Below are positions 48,401-51,966 of a DNA stretch of 64,000 bases, one piece after another. This DNA comes from Microbulbifer sp. GL-2. GTDB lineage: Bacteria; Pseudomonadota; Gammaproteobacteria; Pseudomonadales; Cellvibrionaceae. The notes under the pieces are model-generated. The model searched no databases. It saw only the letters and a program-made list of their open reading frames with translations, and was not told where the DNA came from. The stretch covers positions 4,274,001-4,338,000 of the forward strand of contig NZ_AP019807.1 in the NCBI RefSeq assembly GCF_007183175.1. Direction: 5' to 3'. Position 1 is the stretch's first letter. Every line of letters begins with the position of its first letter. A program made the translations under genes and the position numbers.

Positions 48401-51372
48401 TAAACTGTAACCGTCTTGCTCTGTGATTGTGCACCACCAATATTCTGTAGAGCCACTGTGGAGAATGATAAATCTCCTTCCAACTGTGGATTCCGGCTCG
48501 TGAGGGGGCTGGCCACACTCAACGTGCGGCTATCAGTATCCGTAAACTGCTCTGCAACAATCGCCGTGCTGGCATAAGTATAGGGCTGTACCGGCGGGCG
48601 GGTATAGGCAGTAGTAATAGCACTGCCACTCACCCTTTCTATTTGCGTATTTTCGACCCGCGCATTAGTGGTGCCACTCAGGACGTAGGGATTTTGCGCC
48701 GGGCGTGTGGTGGCGGATTGACTGAGGTCGATACTGCCACTTTGATTGACAATACTGCGCTGGTTAAAACCGAGGCTGTCTGCCTGGGCATAACTCTGCT
48801 GCGGGTCTACCCACTGGGTGGCGCTGTCGCTGGTAACGCTGAGGTTGGCATTACTGGCTGCGTAGTTAGCCGCTAGGGTTGCGGTGGTCTCTCCCTGGGG
48901 ATTTTGTATTTTTACACCGTACTGGGTGGTGCGCAGCACCTGCCCCTGGGCATTGTATTGGGTTTCACTCAGGTAACCTTCGCCGTCCACAAAGAAACGC
49001 ACCTGACCGGCGTCATCGTAGTATTGGTAAGTACTGCGGTCATTGCCGGGCACGGCAGTTGGGCGCAGGTCTGCCAGGGTGACACTCTGCTCAATGCCAA
49101 TCACATTGCCGTCATTGTCTTTCTGCAGCAGGCTCTGCAATTGGCTGCCGCTGAGTCGGTTGGCGTAGTGCGTGCTTTGTACCTGCTGGCCTTCAGTATC
49201 GTAGTGGAATTCGGTGATGGCGCCGGAGGCGCTGATCACGGCTACCATCTGGCCTTTGTCGTCGTAGAGGCTGTGGCTGATAGCGCCAATCGCGTCCTGG
49301 GTGGCGCGGATACGCCCGAGGGTGTCGTAGAAGTAACGGGTTTCACCGAGGGTGGCATTGCCATTGGTGGTGTCGTGGCGGATTTCGCTGATCAGGCTGC
49401 CGTTGGTGGCGTAACTGCGGGTGACCTGCAGGCCGTCGGCATCGGTGCTGATCACCTGGGCTTGCGCGTCGTTGTACAGGGTGGTGCTGGTGTGCCCTTC
49501 GGCATCGGTGCTGCTGAGCAGGCGGCCGAGGCCGTCGTAGACATAACTGGCTTTATAGGTGCTTGAGTCCTGCCCGCTGCCGCGGGGATCTATGGTGCTG
49601 CGCAGCTGGCCGTTGGCGTCGTAGACGGTGTATTGAGTGGATTCACTGCCGTCGGCAATCCCCTGTCCGTTGCTGCCCACCTGACTGTAGCTTGTGATGC
49701 TGTAGACCTGGCCGCGGAAATCCAGGCGGGTGTCACTTCTGCGGGTGGCGTTGTGCAGGTTGTTGGCCTGGATATCGCCCTGGGTATTTTGCACCCAGCT
49801 ATTGAGGCTGGCATAAGTGAAGTCGACGGGGTTTCCGCTACTCGCTTCGCTGTAGTTGGCGGCATCGAACTGGTCGAAGTAGCCGTGCTGCAAGTAGGTA
49901 ATGGCACTTACTGTGCGGGCGGGAATGCCGTACTCGGCGTTCTGTGCGGCATCGCTGTAGCGGGTTTCCTGGACGGTGCCGTCGTGGCCAATCACAAAAC
50001 GCAGGCGCTGCTGGTCGTCATAGACATAGTGGGTGACACGAGCTTCGGCCGGTTGCTCGGCACCATCGCCATCGGGGTCCGGGCGCAGGTAGACCGTTTC
50101 TTTACTCAGCTGGTTATAGCTGTCGTATTCCCGTTCGACCGTATTGCCCTGGGCGTCGCGTACCAGGGTCTGGTTGCCGCGGCTGTCATATTCATAGACG
50201 GTGGTATCGCCGCTGTGGTCGGTGAGGCTCAACAGGTTGCCGTCGGCATCGTAACTGTACTGGGTCAGTTCGCGCACGCCACTCTGGTCGGCGGGGGCTT
50301 CCATCTCGGTGATGCGCCCGGCGCTGTCGAAAGTCAGTTCGGTTTGAATACCAACTCGGCCGCTCACTGCCGCTTCCGGATTACTGATTTGAGTAATCGT
50401 CGTTTTGCGATTGGCCAGGTCGTAGCTGTAGGTGGTGATACGGCGGTCGCTGTTATCAAATTCCTGCGCCATGCCACTGGCATTTACCCGGCCAGTGTGC
50501 ACTTCGGAAATACGGTAATCCCCCTGCCCATCTACATTCGTGTAGTAAAAGAGCATCAGGGTACCGTCGCTTTGCTGAACTGAAGCGACGCGGGTACTGT
50601 CATCATGGTACCCATAAGTAGTGGTGTACACATTACCGTCGGCGATACTGCTATCTTGCGGGGACAGGTCGACGGTGACAGTTTCCAGGCGGCCCTGGGT
50701 ATCGTAGCTGTAGTGCAGGCGCTGCTCAGTGGCGCCATCACTGCTGACGGTCACTGCGGTAACGCGGGTACCGGTATAAGTAATCGCGAGTGTCTGGCCG
50801 GCGGCATCGGTAATACTGTTCACCAAACCACTGCTGTTGTGGCCAAAGGCTACTTGGCGGCCTTCGGCATCGACGCGGGCCACCAGTTTCCAGTTGCCAT
50901 TGATATTGCCGTAGACCTCTTCGGTGCGACTGGAGCCTTCACGCCACACCCATTGATTATTACCACTGTCGAACACAATCTGGTCGTGTGCACCGGCACC
51001 ATCAGGGGAGATATAGGCCTGCAGGCTGGCATCGTAGGTGTATAAAGTCTCGGCACCATCGCCACTGATACGGGTGATCTGGCTACCGGGCTGGTTGGGC
51101 GTACCAACCAAATTAGTCAGCTGATTGGAGAAGTTAAAGCGAAAGCCGTCAATGTTATCGCCATCCAACTGCCCCTGGCTGTTGTAAGTACGCAACAGGG
51201 ACAAGTCCAGGCCAGAGGCCGCAACAAACTCATCCTGCTGGCGCAACACCAGGTTGCCAGTGGATGCATTGACGTAGATAGATTCACGTCCCTGTCCAAA
51301 GTTCGCCGAACCCACACCGGTCTTTATGCTATTAAACAGACCCAGTGCTTCTCCGCTGATAACGGCGACCAT
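30424..51372 (-). CDS. Giant Rhs/YD-repeat protein with LysM domain and ADP-ribosyltransferase-like toxin tip
   Basis: One uninterrupted frame of 6982 codons (roughly 750 kDa) starts at ATG 51372 with an AGGGGGAG site. No signal peptide is visible. YD repeats of the YxYDxxGRL type fill residues ~190-800, ~2380-4640 and ~5300-6130 and should form Rhs shells. Between them lie non-YD blocks at ~825-2375 (Ig-like units with recurring NPTEVIWP or HPTTFQWP starts, and three jelly-roll-like modules) and ~4650-5290. A LysM-type domain (GETLQSIAAMVWGDSSLWYL) covers ~6161-6210. A proline stretch and a long Ala/Gly/Val hydrophobic region follow at ~6230-6295. The C-terminal ~140 residues carry Arg6848 in FYRGEG, Thr6904 in GVTKDPVVAEYFA and Glu6961-Gln-Glu6963 in RQEQEFLF, the pattern of R-S-E ADP-ribosyltransferases. 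I find no classic DPxGL core-end motif. Family role: a toxin deployed against competitors or hosts; the export route is unknown. Confidence 0.9.
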   Translation of the reverse strand: MVAVISGEALGLFNSIKTGVGSANFGQGRESIYVNASTGNLVLRQQDEFVAASGLDLSLLRTYNSQGQLDGDNIDGFRFNFSNQLTNLVGTPNQPGSQITRISGDGAETLYTYDASLQAYISPDGAGAHDQIVFDSGNNQWVWREGSSRTEEVYGNINGNWKLVARVDAEGRQVAFGHNSSGLVNSITDAAGQTLAITYTGTRVTAVTVSSDGATEQRLHYSYDTQGRLETVTVDLSPQDSSIADGNVYTTTYGYHDDSTRVASVQQSDGTLMLFYYTNVDGQGDYRISEVHTGRVNASGMAQEFDNSDRRITTYSYDLANRKTTITQISNPEAAVSGRVGIQTELTFDSAGRITEMEAPADQSGVRELTQYSYDADGNLLSLTDHSGDTTVYEYDSRGNQTLVRDAQGNTVEREYDSYNQLSKETVYLRPDPDGDGAEQPAEARVTHYVYDDQQRLRFVIGHDGTVQETRYSDAAQNAEYGIPARTVSAITYLQHGYFDQFDAANYSEASSGNPVDFTYASLNSWVQNTQGDIQANNLHNATRRSDTRLDFRGQVYSITSYSQVGSNGQGIADGSESTQYTVYDANGQLRSTIDPRGSGQDSSTYKASYVYDGLGRLLSSTDAEGHTSTTLYNDAQAQVISTDADGLQVTRSYATNGSLISEIRHDTTNGNATLGETRYFYDTLGRIRATQDAIGAISHSLYDDKGQMVAVISASGAITEFHYDTEGQQVQSTHYANRLSGSQLQSLLQKDNDGNVIGIEQSVTLADLRPTAVPGNDRSTYQYYDDAGQVRFFVDGEGYLSETQYNAQGQVLRTTQYGVKIQNPQGETTATLAANYAASNANLSVTSDSATQWVDPQQSYAQADSLGFNQRSIVNQSGSIDLSQSATTRPAQNPYVLSGTTNARVENTQIERVSGSAITTAYTRPPVQPYTYASTAIVAEQFTDTDSRTLSVASPLTSRNPQLEGDLSFSTVALQNIGGAQSQSKTVTVYREHTKVNSTNSSTKLISGAFTSRTAGPDHSSDKFHSWRLSVTVTRTDTSLPSGYDGIFSYSITSKTWDGSVDLTKYYGDNLPAGTYKITVKAEEKRETFRYINSNPGEPGGEIWIWESQGTYTKNTYSQIKTYNLGVRLVWTDPTYAQDKTTKFYYKSGSGSWISKSFSSSGHANTVRFDNPGSGTYSYRIDYYSGSEVMMRGENSFTAIATSNQSKSTVFRAQVKSVSGSTAVNKYSSAVNIKSIKAISKNQETGQTYTTWTYPQDISGDGFAWGGKVNLRIGSALPSGKYDVTLSITMADGSTSNDSFVYESGKQYFYNPTEVIWPASTQPDSAAVVFKYRVDGSNDNWTSVSPTVEGANHIADLGVIGDTGTKTTYEYLIEYIDGNQVVKSAGGTFVVDKDGKTTDSSSATANFKFASTKYVQVGTASSVSGYFSEGTAASVSRADIVVRDKVSGQVIYSGTDYPADYLAWLKAENPSNYTYNGNLNISADFVRHSFNTSQNINNKNWQIYDSTPAGATLNSVYDSTLKRNVIEISGDGTSNGFRTLQGGQIDAWNITDGTKARAELNLSGEAILYYRLETSKGPAYVSYSSGVQEPYINFSSSSNTTYYTFPLEDKYLDGNWHTFERDILADVAFLDPAAEVQQIKAFYIRGNGRIGTIEVDTHTPTGKGELGNGRYEVEVTTYDLHGKKAGTNTFDYEIGTQTEYHPTTFQWPESSRPAGSTAIFEYEASPNVWKSVPVLEDGANLKVILGDVDDGTIVEGNYNLRIRYEQNGIEVKKTTGNPSLTVGKGSTKASSFDFEYSVVSLQSGSGHAIQGYPVSIGSDPALNKIVAQVKNSSGQLVSTAETYPQLFGNYNGEVNLAIGSELAAGQAYSVTLALHYDDGSSVRAAFPVEVGEQPVQDRVIQWSESVYTPVAGEVTRLEYRRVVGDSNVVSYRFNDVDNVSSSNWQIYDNTPGGATATKVYDLQLQRDVIELSGSGIDNGFRLRNGTNGQFESWNITDGIMAKAEIQLSGEATVYYRLSTSSGVAFVAYRSSTSKPYTFTDSNGVIFYNFPLEEKYRDGSWQTFKRDIRADVAYFDTSIEIAEIDWFAVRGSGRIGTVEITNNDGWLSAGVNQSGSGFTANLGYELSGDYEYRIATYRDADGNGLSDNDRLLRTLSGTFAANDSGTKPASWAVPGYERSSAEGYAIEGYLSAAEAADIAYLETVVIDNATGSPISAQPVQTWIDPATLRDGSFAGRLNLLVGETLADGDYSVQVTRHYIGGSSQVDASFQQQVGRQLQSVTNPQLSLGLDEPYAASGVNLSIRPLGSSNWESLSLDPATGAVELDKASHPNGVYEYQLSYTLDVGGAPVSKSGVGRFTLAAGESYTQALSAAATGVDLADARIERSFYDDAGRVSATLDAEGYLTEYRYNRAGQLVSSTRYANRVADYDQSSHWLNSGTLQTLRPAADPAADRSSYWLYDGQGREVAEINAEGYVTEHKYDVAGNRVKSTQYATALGDLDSALTAVQGDPARLSLGGVDFVRHRFNSGDNIDASNWQLYDNDPTGASVTRAYDGQLQQDVVELAGSGTDNGFRLRISDNGGFTSWNITGGTIASAQIKLTGSVNLYYRVSTSSTSSAYVAYRSSISQPSTFIDSNGTTFYNFPLEDRYLDGNWQTFERDIQADIAYFDDSVELKEIDWFTVRGSGRIGGVEILTDTLEAAGTDIPGQLRPQASGADRISEWRYDGRNQVTHATDASGNTSTFTYTAGGQLASSRSGIIASGSILDNYLDNYQGDPTFSANDSEARDYQFEYDVQGRVIAERDHQGRVVLSHSYDDSGRRISSTDANGYTTHFAYRADGLLKYSLAPVFNPGNNALEWQLSSFSHNAFGEVTGTRQYASRLSNTALNNLGLAGDAATLDSLAASLVDGEDTVTSTVYTQRGQVDNSTDGEGFVSTSQYNAFGERTRLSRAIDVANSRQAVTDFSYSRRGELETSSAQLSSGPFASVGTNTVYNAFGEAVSSTDARGFSTDYAYDRLGQLVTQTNTLKQQTHLSYDAFGRVLTRTDALNRSTRYEYDDASRSQTVTTPEGVQTRTVNNIHGETFEVSIKVGDSWLRQVRYDYDTQGNLTGTTDALDNRARSEYNAAGQLTASVDASGVRTELTYDPQGRVLTRTQDVGGLNLTTTQRYGHRYEESVDASGSVTRTEYDKNGRVSRVIVDASSDGSGLNLLTQYRYDGQGNVLQVQEGSLSGGIDGSATIKRTTAYSYDELGRVLSETLDPNGLAITTRYEYDQAGNRTAITNALGHSTYFVYDELGRERFVLMPHSADGTWYTARERQYDAAGQLVVSTEHHGALRLPATLDIPSVAAIYNSITGWDRTTRYVYNDDGQLTHTIDALGYVTETVYNSSGRVSAVIRYADRIDPSSETVADLVRDSSKDRETRYQYDAAGRQTHTLRLFEQGGVQYAYVTESLYNSRGEVVGEIAYARALNLASETTAQLNAEAADNRHSTFIYDAAGRRTHTVDSLGHVTETRYDDSNDTETVIRYANGISVPAASSWTDLRATDLGISASSQHDQVIVTQFDAAGRKASLTEKVWADGALRDYVESYQYDALGNRTQISDPLGYKTYLSYDAAGRLTHKQVPANGTQGYLSTWSYDALGQVLSETHYSQAVAQNTDPSAINTNTLAHAQDRSSQYTYLSSGKLHTETDSAGVITEYTYTTFGEIWRTIEAKGLAEQRVTFRSFDQLGRLMEETSGLPDWEQSTIDNRHNLTEAELGADEQVATTRFGYNAFGELEKLVSPRGPGYISQQLHDQLGRKVGEIDARGGSTQTVLDAFGNIVATTDPNGNTGVFLYDANNQLTHQVTPDGAVTTYSYDAFGQAVDVRTYAQKLADSTDIAALNRAGLDALLSGLQDAVRDRHSVSVYDNRGQLLTSTQYGYDLINGHATANVTTYKYDAAGNRTAMIDARGARTDYLFDAQGRVTQETGHEYYATLTSHQTSTTLVRAITKYNYNAFDKTFEAEGYYWDVSAGEEKASVYGIQNRYMRYDHNGQLLTLLGPAFIGTTGNAQSSADFDGTIDTVPMRTVTERRYDALGRLVYEGQRGLQNASLNDDGSASGVQHGQIQASAYHYNRLDQQVYALDTDGGLTYNRHDAAGNLRSETRYDQRLTINGSPWDGSLNGLNLDSSVEHWRSDAQALQSSESSTGRTTHYQYNANNLVTKTESDAGVFFDLNNLVAPDSTSGDQQELQNGFSLGSTQGSQALYDANGNPIIQIDGKDQASFALYDAAGNRVLEVDRLGYVTEYIYDGLGQITAQTRYAGALDFAKLGAPADNEARHAWLDNLYGGNRAALVANVATGDERTTEYVYSGRGLLLEERTKGESFVRISNSGTALNVSRVSSDLVTRHDYDGNGWATTTVRYDGDENAADSRVESVDYNVYGQQVQTRGAEYTDYRGQSVRGTISYRYDLFGNRTAEIVHNDSGGQVTSHHYNMIGKRVETRDARENRGEANYEGKTRFYFDAFGNAVYQSKTQTDIDNAQSQVTTWLQYDALGREIARSNNVDKTEQGGLVQHDMAYNTHGQIIGKGINTDVRDSVIGGKYQEYYVYDELGRLFKTNADNGSPRIYLYDQNGNATLEITAINNNSLSGIQTARQAMNELTQSETQWKYSLYDQEDQLITVVDAPLATPTDNSDLDVNWDVDNDGSEVINAVDSKAGTNPSITSTGSSKKTTNSTSNSTVWVSLNNSNMPSTADAAVNNKHSMPAERVQKTVRDNNIGYVGNEGEGYASNPGGATAVDSSRSWEDNTDELFYLSSNDPRLNFEDLGLTAKQQTDLAGLLGSTSYQLDGTSQGSHKGYIERDTRHYYTSRQVTLDSGRTITVFTNRIEVEEQVHIFVPLSKGNTEYGWREVVITTNTYNYDITSDFLQADDSAADSALEDAQNNPLQVMPSLDWSVNGNTLSLDSSDVASVFGNNTKVKVLAKNASGQVVMNNTQYNWSDGMDIALNSNAAAVSLTFLSADGLVLHAVDLYSNSADSLSGSVGLPGEGVGLEHLPEVNKFWLSAGYQSSKQGSSRSTSLAYSDSAKINETTYAAVGGQGAISKPGSVDTKRITVEFTNAGTNVISRVVTGSEPGFIYYDYTYEQLVTIKVSGLPTNESVYLYINNKAVLIPGNGVHMLSGGEKTTSKVVNSNGGSPSLEYSTSVKLKSFGQEWGAQTIAHGRPGTTKTSDEYVRIFNLDSSAKTVEFTADGKTVTASVVNGMANVGTTGMSNSSSLAFTMKVKNSSGTVINEAKGNFNNTAPATVNNLTNAVKKTVTTNTYTRSVSSEGDSYTSVFYSQTGLYNREAIRNIALQLTGAANDETLIAHHASYNAFGENVASIDNNGNTTLYEYDQRGNVVKELKPEADVYTEQMTKFRAHTATEYGVNAFGEMVMEKVGAEAAAGASSATRSAVTNYNTQHEQVRLQDYEAGLLIASQDGEGDYDSQVYDQAGNLKGSSQLVYRANERGNGTSALYYQVAYHYDANNQLVRMNRFQDSSLAIDYGYSASGRYDEWDYDEFGNRIRHRNALYGDTNPVLYASFNSGGSVGSSGTVGQETYRYDGMGRVLQYKSYNGKITDYAYAWSDAVSRNVLAATGQQAQGAADQVQLGGYITAIAKSGMGGVVDTDWNQSSHEDVLSDAVDYFGKAVWHDDLGGHRIEYAYNYAGWLSRQTGNTALSGDGTWEARNNQDIRYTYYHNGNLFRTYDYGNNGLADGDQTAANSDIAPAVTEYRYDKAGNRTGELYYRSNDLYNNLGRVVYQHSNAVYDEQGRITSIEGYDEYGNAYQIDYTFDAFSNRRSVSSVYDGRYVDNLDGTIDGKTQSFYYTYDKNNRFTLTLGEFENGQIVLGKTGTAITYNGLDQRYLASRASDGSIREKYAYDSNGRLTTVHIDQGSGFVLRASRVNNDAGQVTAYYEYDSAGKLSSATDNYYNADGIQLGYATTQYDENGLATDEVIRSRNTFLGDGQTVDTNITSAYPEDGAAPTVTTLYNSYEKWDSYKTKSVVISADNKDLHPKQRDSWENGEAFYTYDSNGHIRRVYDVEGQRAIAYVTDKEGRTLVREEINDDGQNSYGREMRHFYYFNGHAVGDVGNDQVPSRYDYVKALAQAEGAGNRHSHSNGDHVQAVQSADFDQNYQPINPNYPTASYSSFEAQGGETLQSIAAMVWGDSSLWYLLADANGMKGDEVLTKGQRLELPNVVTNIHNNSDTFRPVDGALQMGDTAPTLPDVPPPPPVDNDGGCGALGMILVIVVAVVATVLTAGAFAAAAGASIGGMMTAGASAIATGSLGFGAAFVAGAAGSIASQVTAMGLGMQEDFSWSDVAIGGFTTMATVGAAGYLNGIDSFTKVVDGVSKLNWAGSALLGASNVVSSYGINKAFNKDVSFSWRNVATSAVTSGVASGLTEGFSQTSESGVLGGVLQAGGSIGADVGRELTSALINESVQSAIWGDSFDWGGVAIATAAGVAQSSIKRLGGDGEPVAGGGLDAGSVTSNEKTSTGEQRLTEQFSSSTSNITSSWSGQELVVTASQSGIWGSEKDYWSNSSVIQRNTQVMMHSAGFNSRLDAKLANYEARTIQARAGVQAVWDDFHAGVAASAANTHFASVGGTDFSEQVASFNSYSTWREGEIARFNSEWAGANGGIRMLGELSAAVWGAYESFGRTVEYGFGLTGALGSDIQSANWESFTDGLVVAGKLTAGVALQRYAPEHEYAQFARETLVNGAVTYKDSVVATYERSGLAGAIGKVGGDIVGGAVVSIITGSGSVSSVRHVSLAGGQMLENALTRTSGGRMAAQWGAVGDLETNPLRAGGVPNLRSAYSGSVYDSGFVGPVDWVTFYRGEGTPNTQFLSSLAQEKGIGASRASFLDAKANGTLDNLFDTHGNVGSQGLPTIGVTKDPVVAEYFAKGPNGKNLEPTVTEFRMQRHEFDAQAMRNYENRRDVFDINLNIGRQEQEFLFNTEIPSEALVRQWLVK
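43298..43825 (-). repeat. Jelly-roll-like module, copy 3, inside the rhs gene
   Basis: Codons ~2516-2692. It opens FVRHRFNSGDNIDASNWQLY, contains ESWNITDG-like SWNITGG, the run YYRVSTSSTSSAYVAYRSS, then FPLEDRYLDGNWQTFERDI and closes VRGSGRIGGVEI. It is a copy of the modules at 45068-45586 and 46405-46918. Copies 2 and 3 are closest by eye. Confidence 0.8.
45068..45586 (-). repeat. Jelly-roll-like module, copy 2, inside the rhs gene
   Basis: Codons ~1930-2102. It opens YRFNDVDNVSSSNWQIYDNT, contains SWNITDGIMAKAEIQLSGEA, YYRLSTSSGVAFVAYRSS, FPLEEKYRDGSWQTFKRDI and closes VRGSGRIGTVEI. The even mix of short beta-strand-like runs suggests a carbohydrate-binding type jelly roll; the family was not identified. 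Confidence 0.8.
46405..46918 (-). repeat. Jelly-roll-like module, copy 1, inside the rhs gene
   Basis: Codons ~1486-1656. It opens FVRHSFNTSQNINNKNWQIY, contains AWNITDGTKARAELNLSGEA, YYRLETSKGPAYVSY, FPLEDKYLDGNWHTFERDI and closes IRGNGRIGTIEV. It is the most diverged of the three copies and is followed by an Ig-like unit with HPTTFQWP. Confidence 0.8.
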
Positions 51373-51540
51373 AACTCCCCCTAAGATATATCCTGTCTAA
51401 CCTGCACAACTACAGGCTTTGTTAACTCGGCTTGGCGCCAAGTTTTTGATGTCGTTTAGATATATATCCGGAGATTGAGGGGAATCGTGCAGGAGAAATT
51501 TAAAAAACTTGTGAGAATAGAAAAACTGACCACCGAATAG

Positions 51541-51572
51541 ATTTTTATGTGAGTAAACACTTACATAAAAAT
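51541..51572. promoter_or_regulatory. Inverted repeat upstream of the rhs gene
   Basis: Two 14-base arms, ATTTTTATGTGAGT and ACTTACATAAAAAT, are complementary at 13 positions around an AAAC spacer. The element lies 169 bp upstream of the rhs ATG in an AT-rich, gene-free stretch (51373-51660). Its symmetry and place suggest an operator or a leader hairpin for the giant gene; no experiment is known to me. Confidence 0.45.
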
Positions 51573-51679
51573 ATCTTCACAATGAAGCTGGGAAAACGCT
51601 GCCAAACATCTCAAATAAAGCAGTAAGTTACAGAGACTTATTTATTTTAAAAAAGCGCACAAAACTTGCTTAAACCGGA

Positions 51680-51910
51680 TTGTTTCAGACCAAATCTGAC
51701 ACATCCTCTTGAAAAAGAGGGGTGTACCGATTTTGATGAAGGTGCCTAAACCTAAAAGCAAAACCAAGGATAAACCCCATGATCCATACTAATGATCGCA
51801 TCATCAAACAAAAGACTGGATTGCTAAATCTGACAGAAGATCTCGGCAACATATCCAAAGCTTGCAAGATGCGTGGTATATCGAGAGACACTTTCTATCG
51901 GTATAAGTGA
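51680..51910 (+). mobile_element. IS481-family insertion sequence, left-end remnant
   Basis: The transposase reading frame 51779-51910 (43 residues, AAGGA site 8 bases upstream) reads RIIKQKTGLLNLTEDLGNIS then KACKMRGISRDTFYRYK and stop. That is the N-terminal helix-turn-helix of IS481-type transposases, which normally continue for ~300 residues with a DDE core. The frame stops where the next conserved part should start. The upstream segment from about 51680 (TTGTTTCAGACCAAATCTGA) looks like the outer end of such an element. The partner end was not found, so only a decayed fragment remains. Confidence 0.65.
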
Positions 51911-51922
51911 ATTAAGCATATG

Positions 51923-51950
51923 AAAAAGGCCCCTCGTGGGGCCTTTATTA
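51923..51950 (-). terminator. Intrinsic terminator of glcB
   Basis: Read on the minus strand, AAAGGCCCC, a 4-base loop and GGGGCCTTTTT form a strong stem followed by five T (51923-51946). It lies ~20 bp after the glcB stop. It would also stop plus-strand transcripts from the IS remnant. Confidence 0.88.
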
Positions 51951-51966
51951 ACCAATCAATTAGCAA

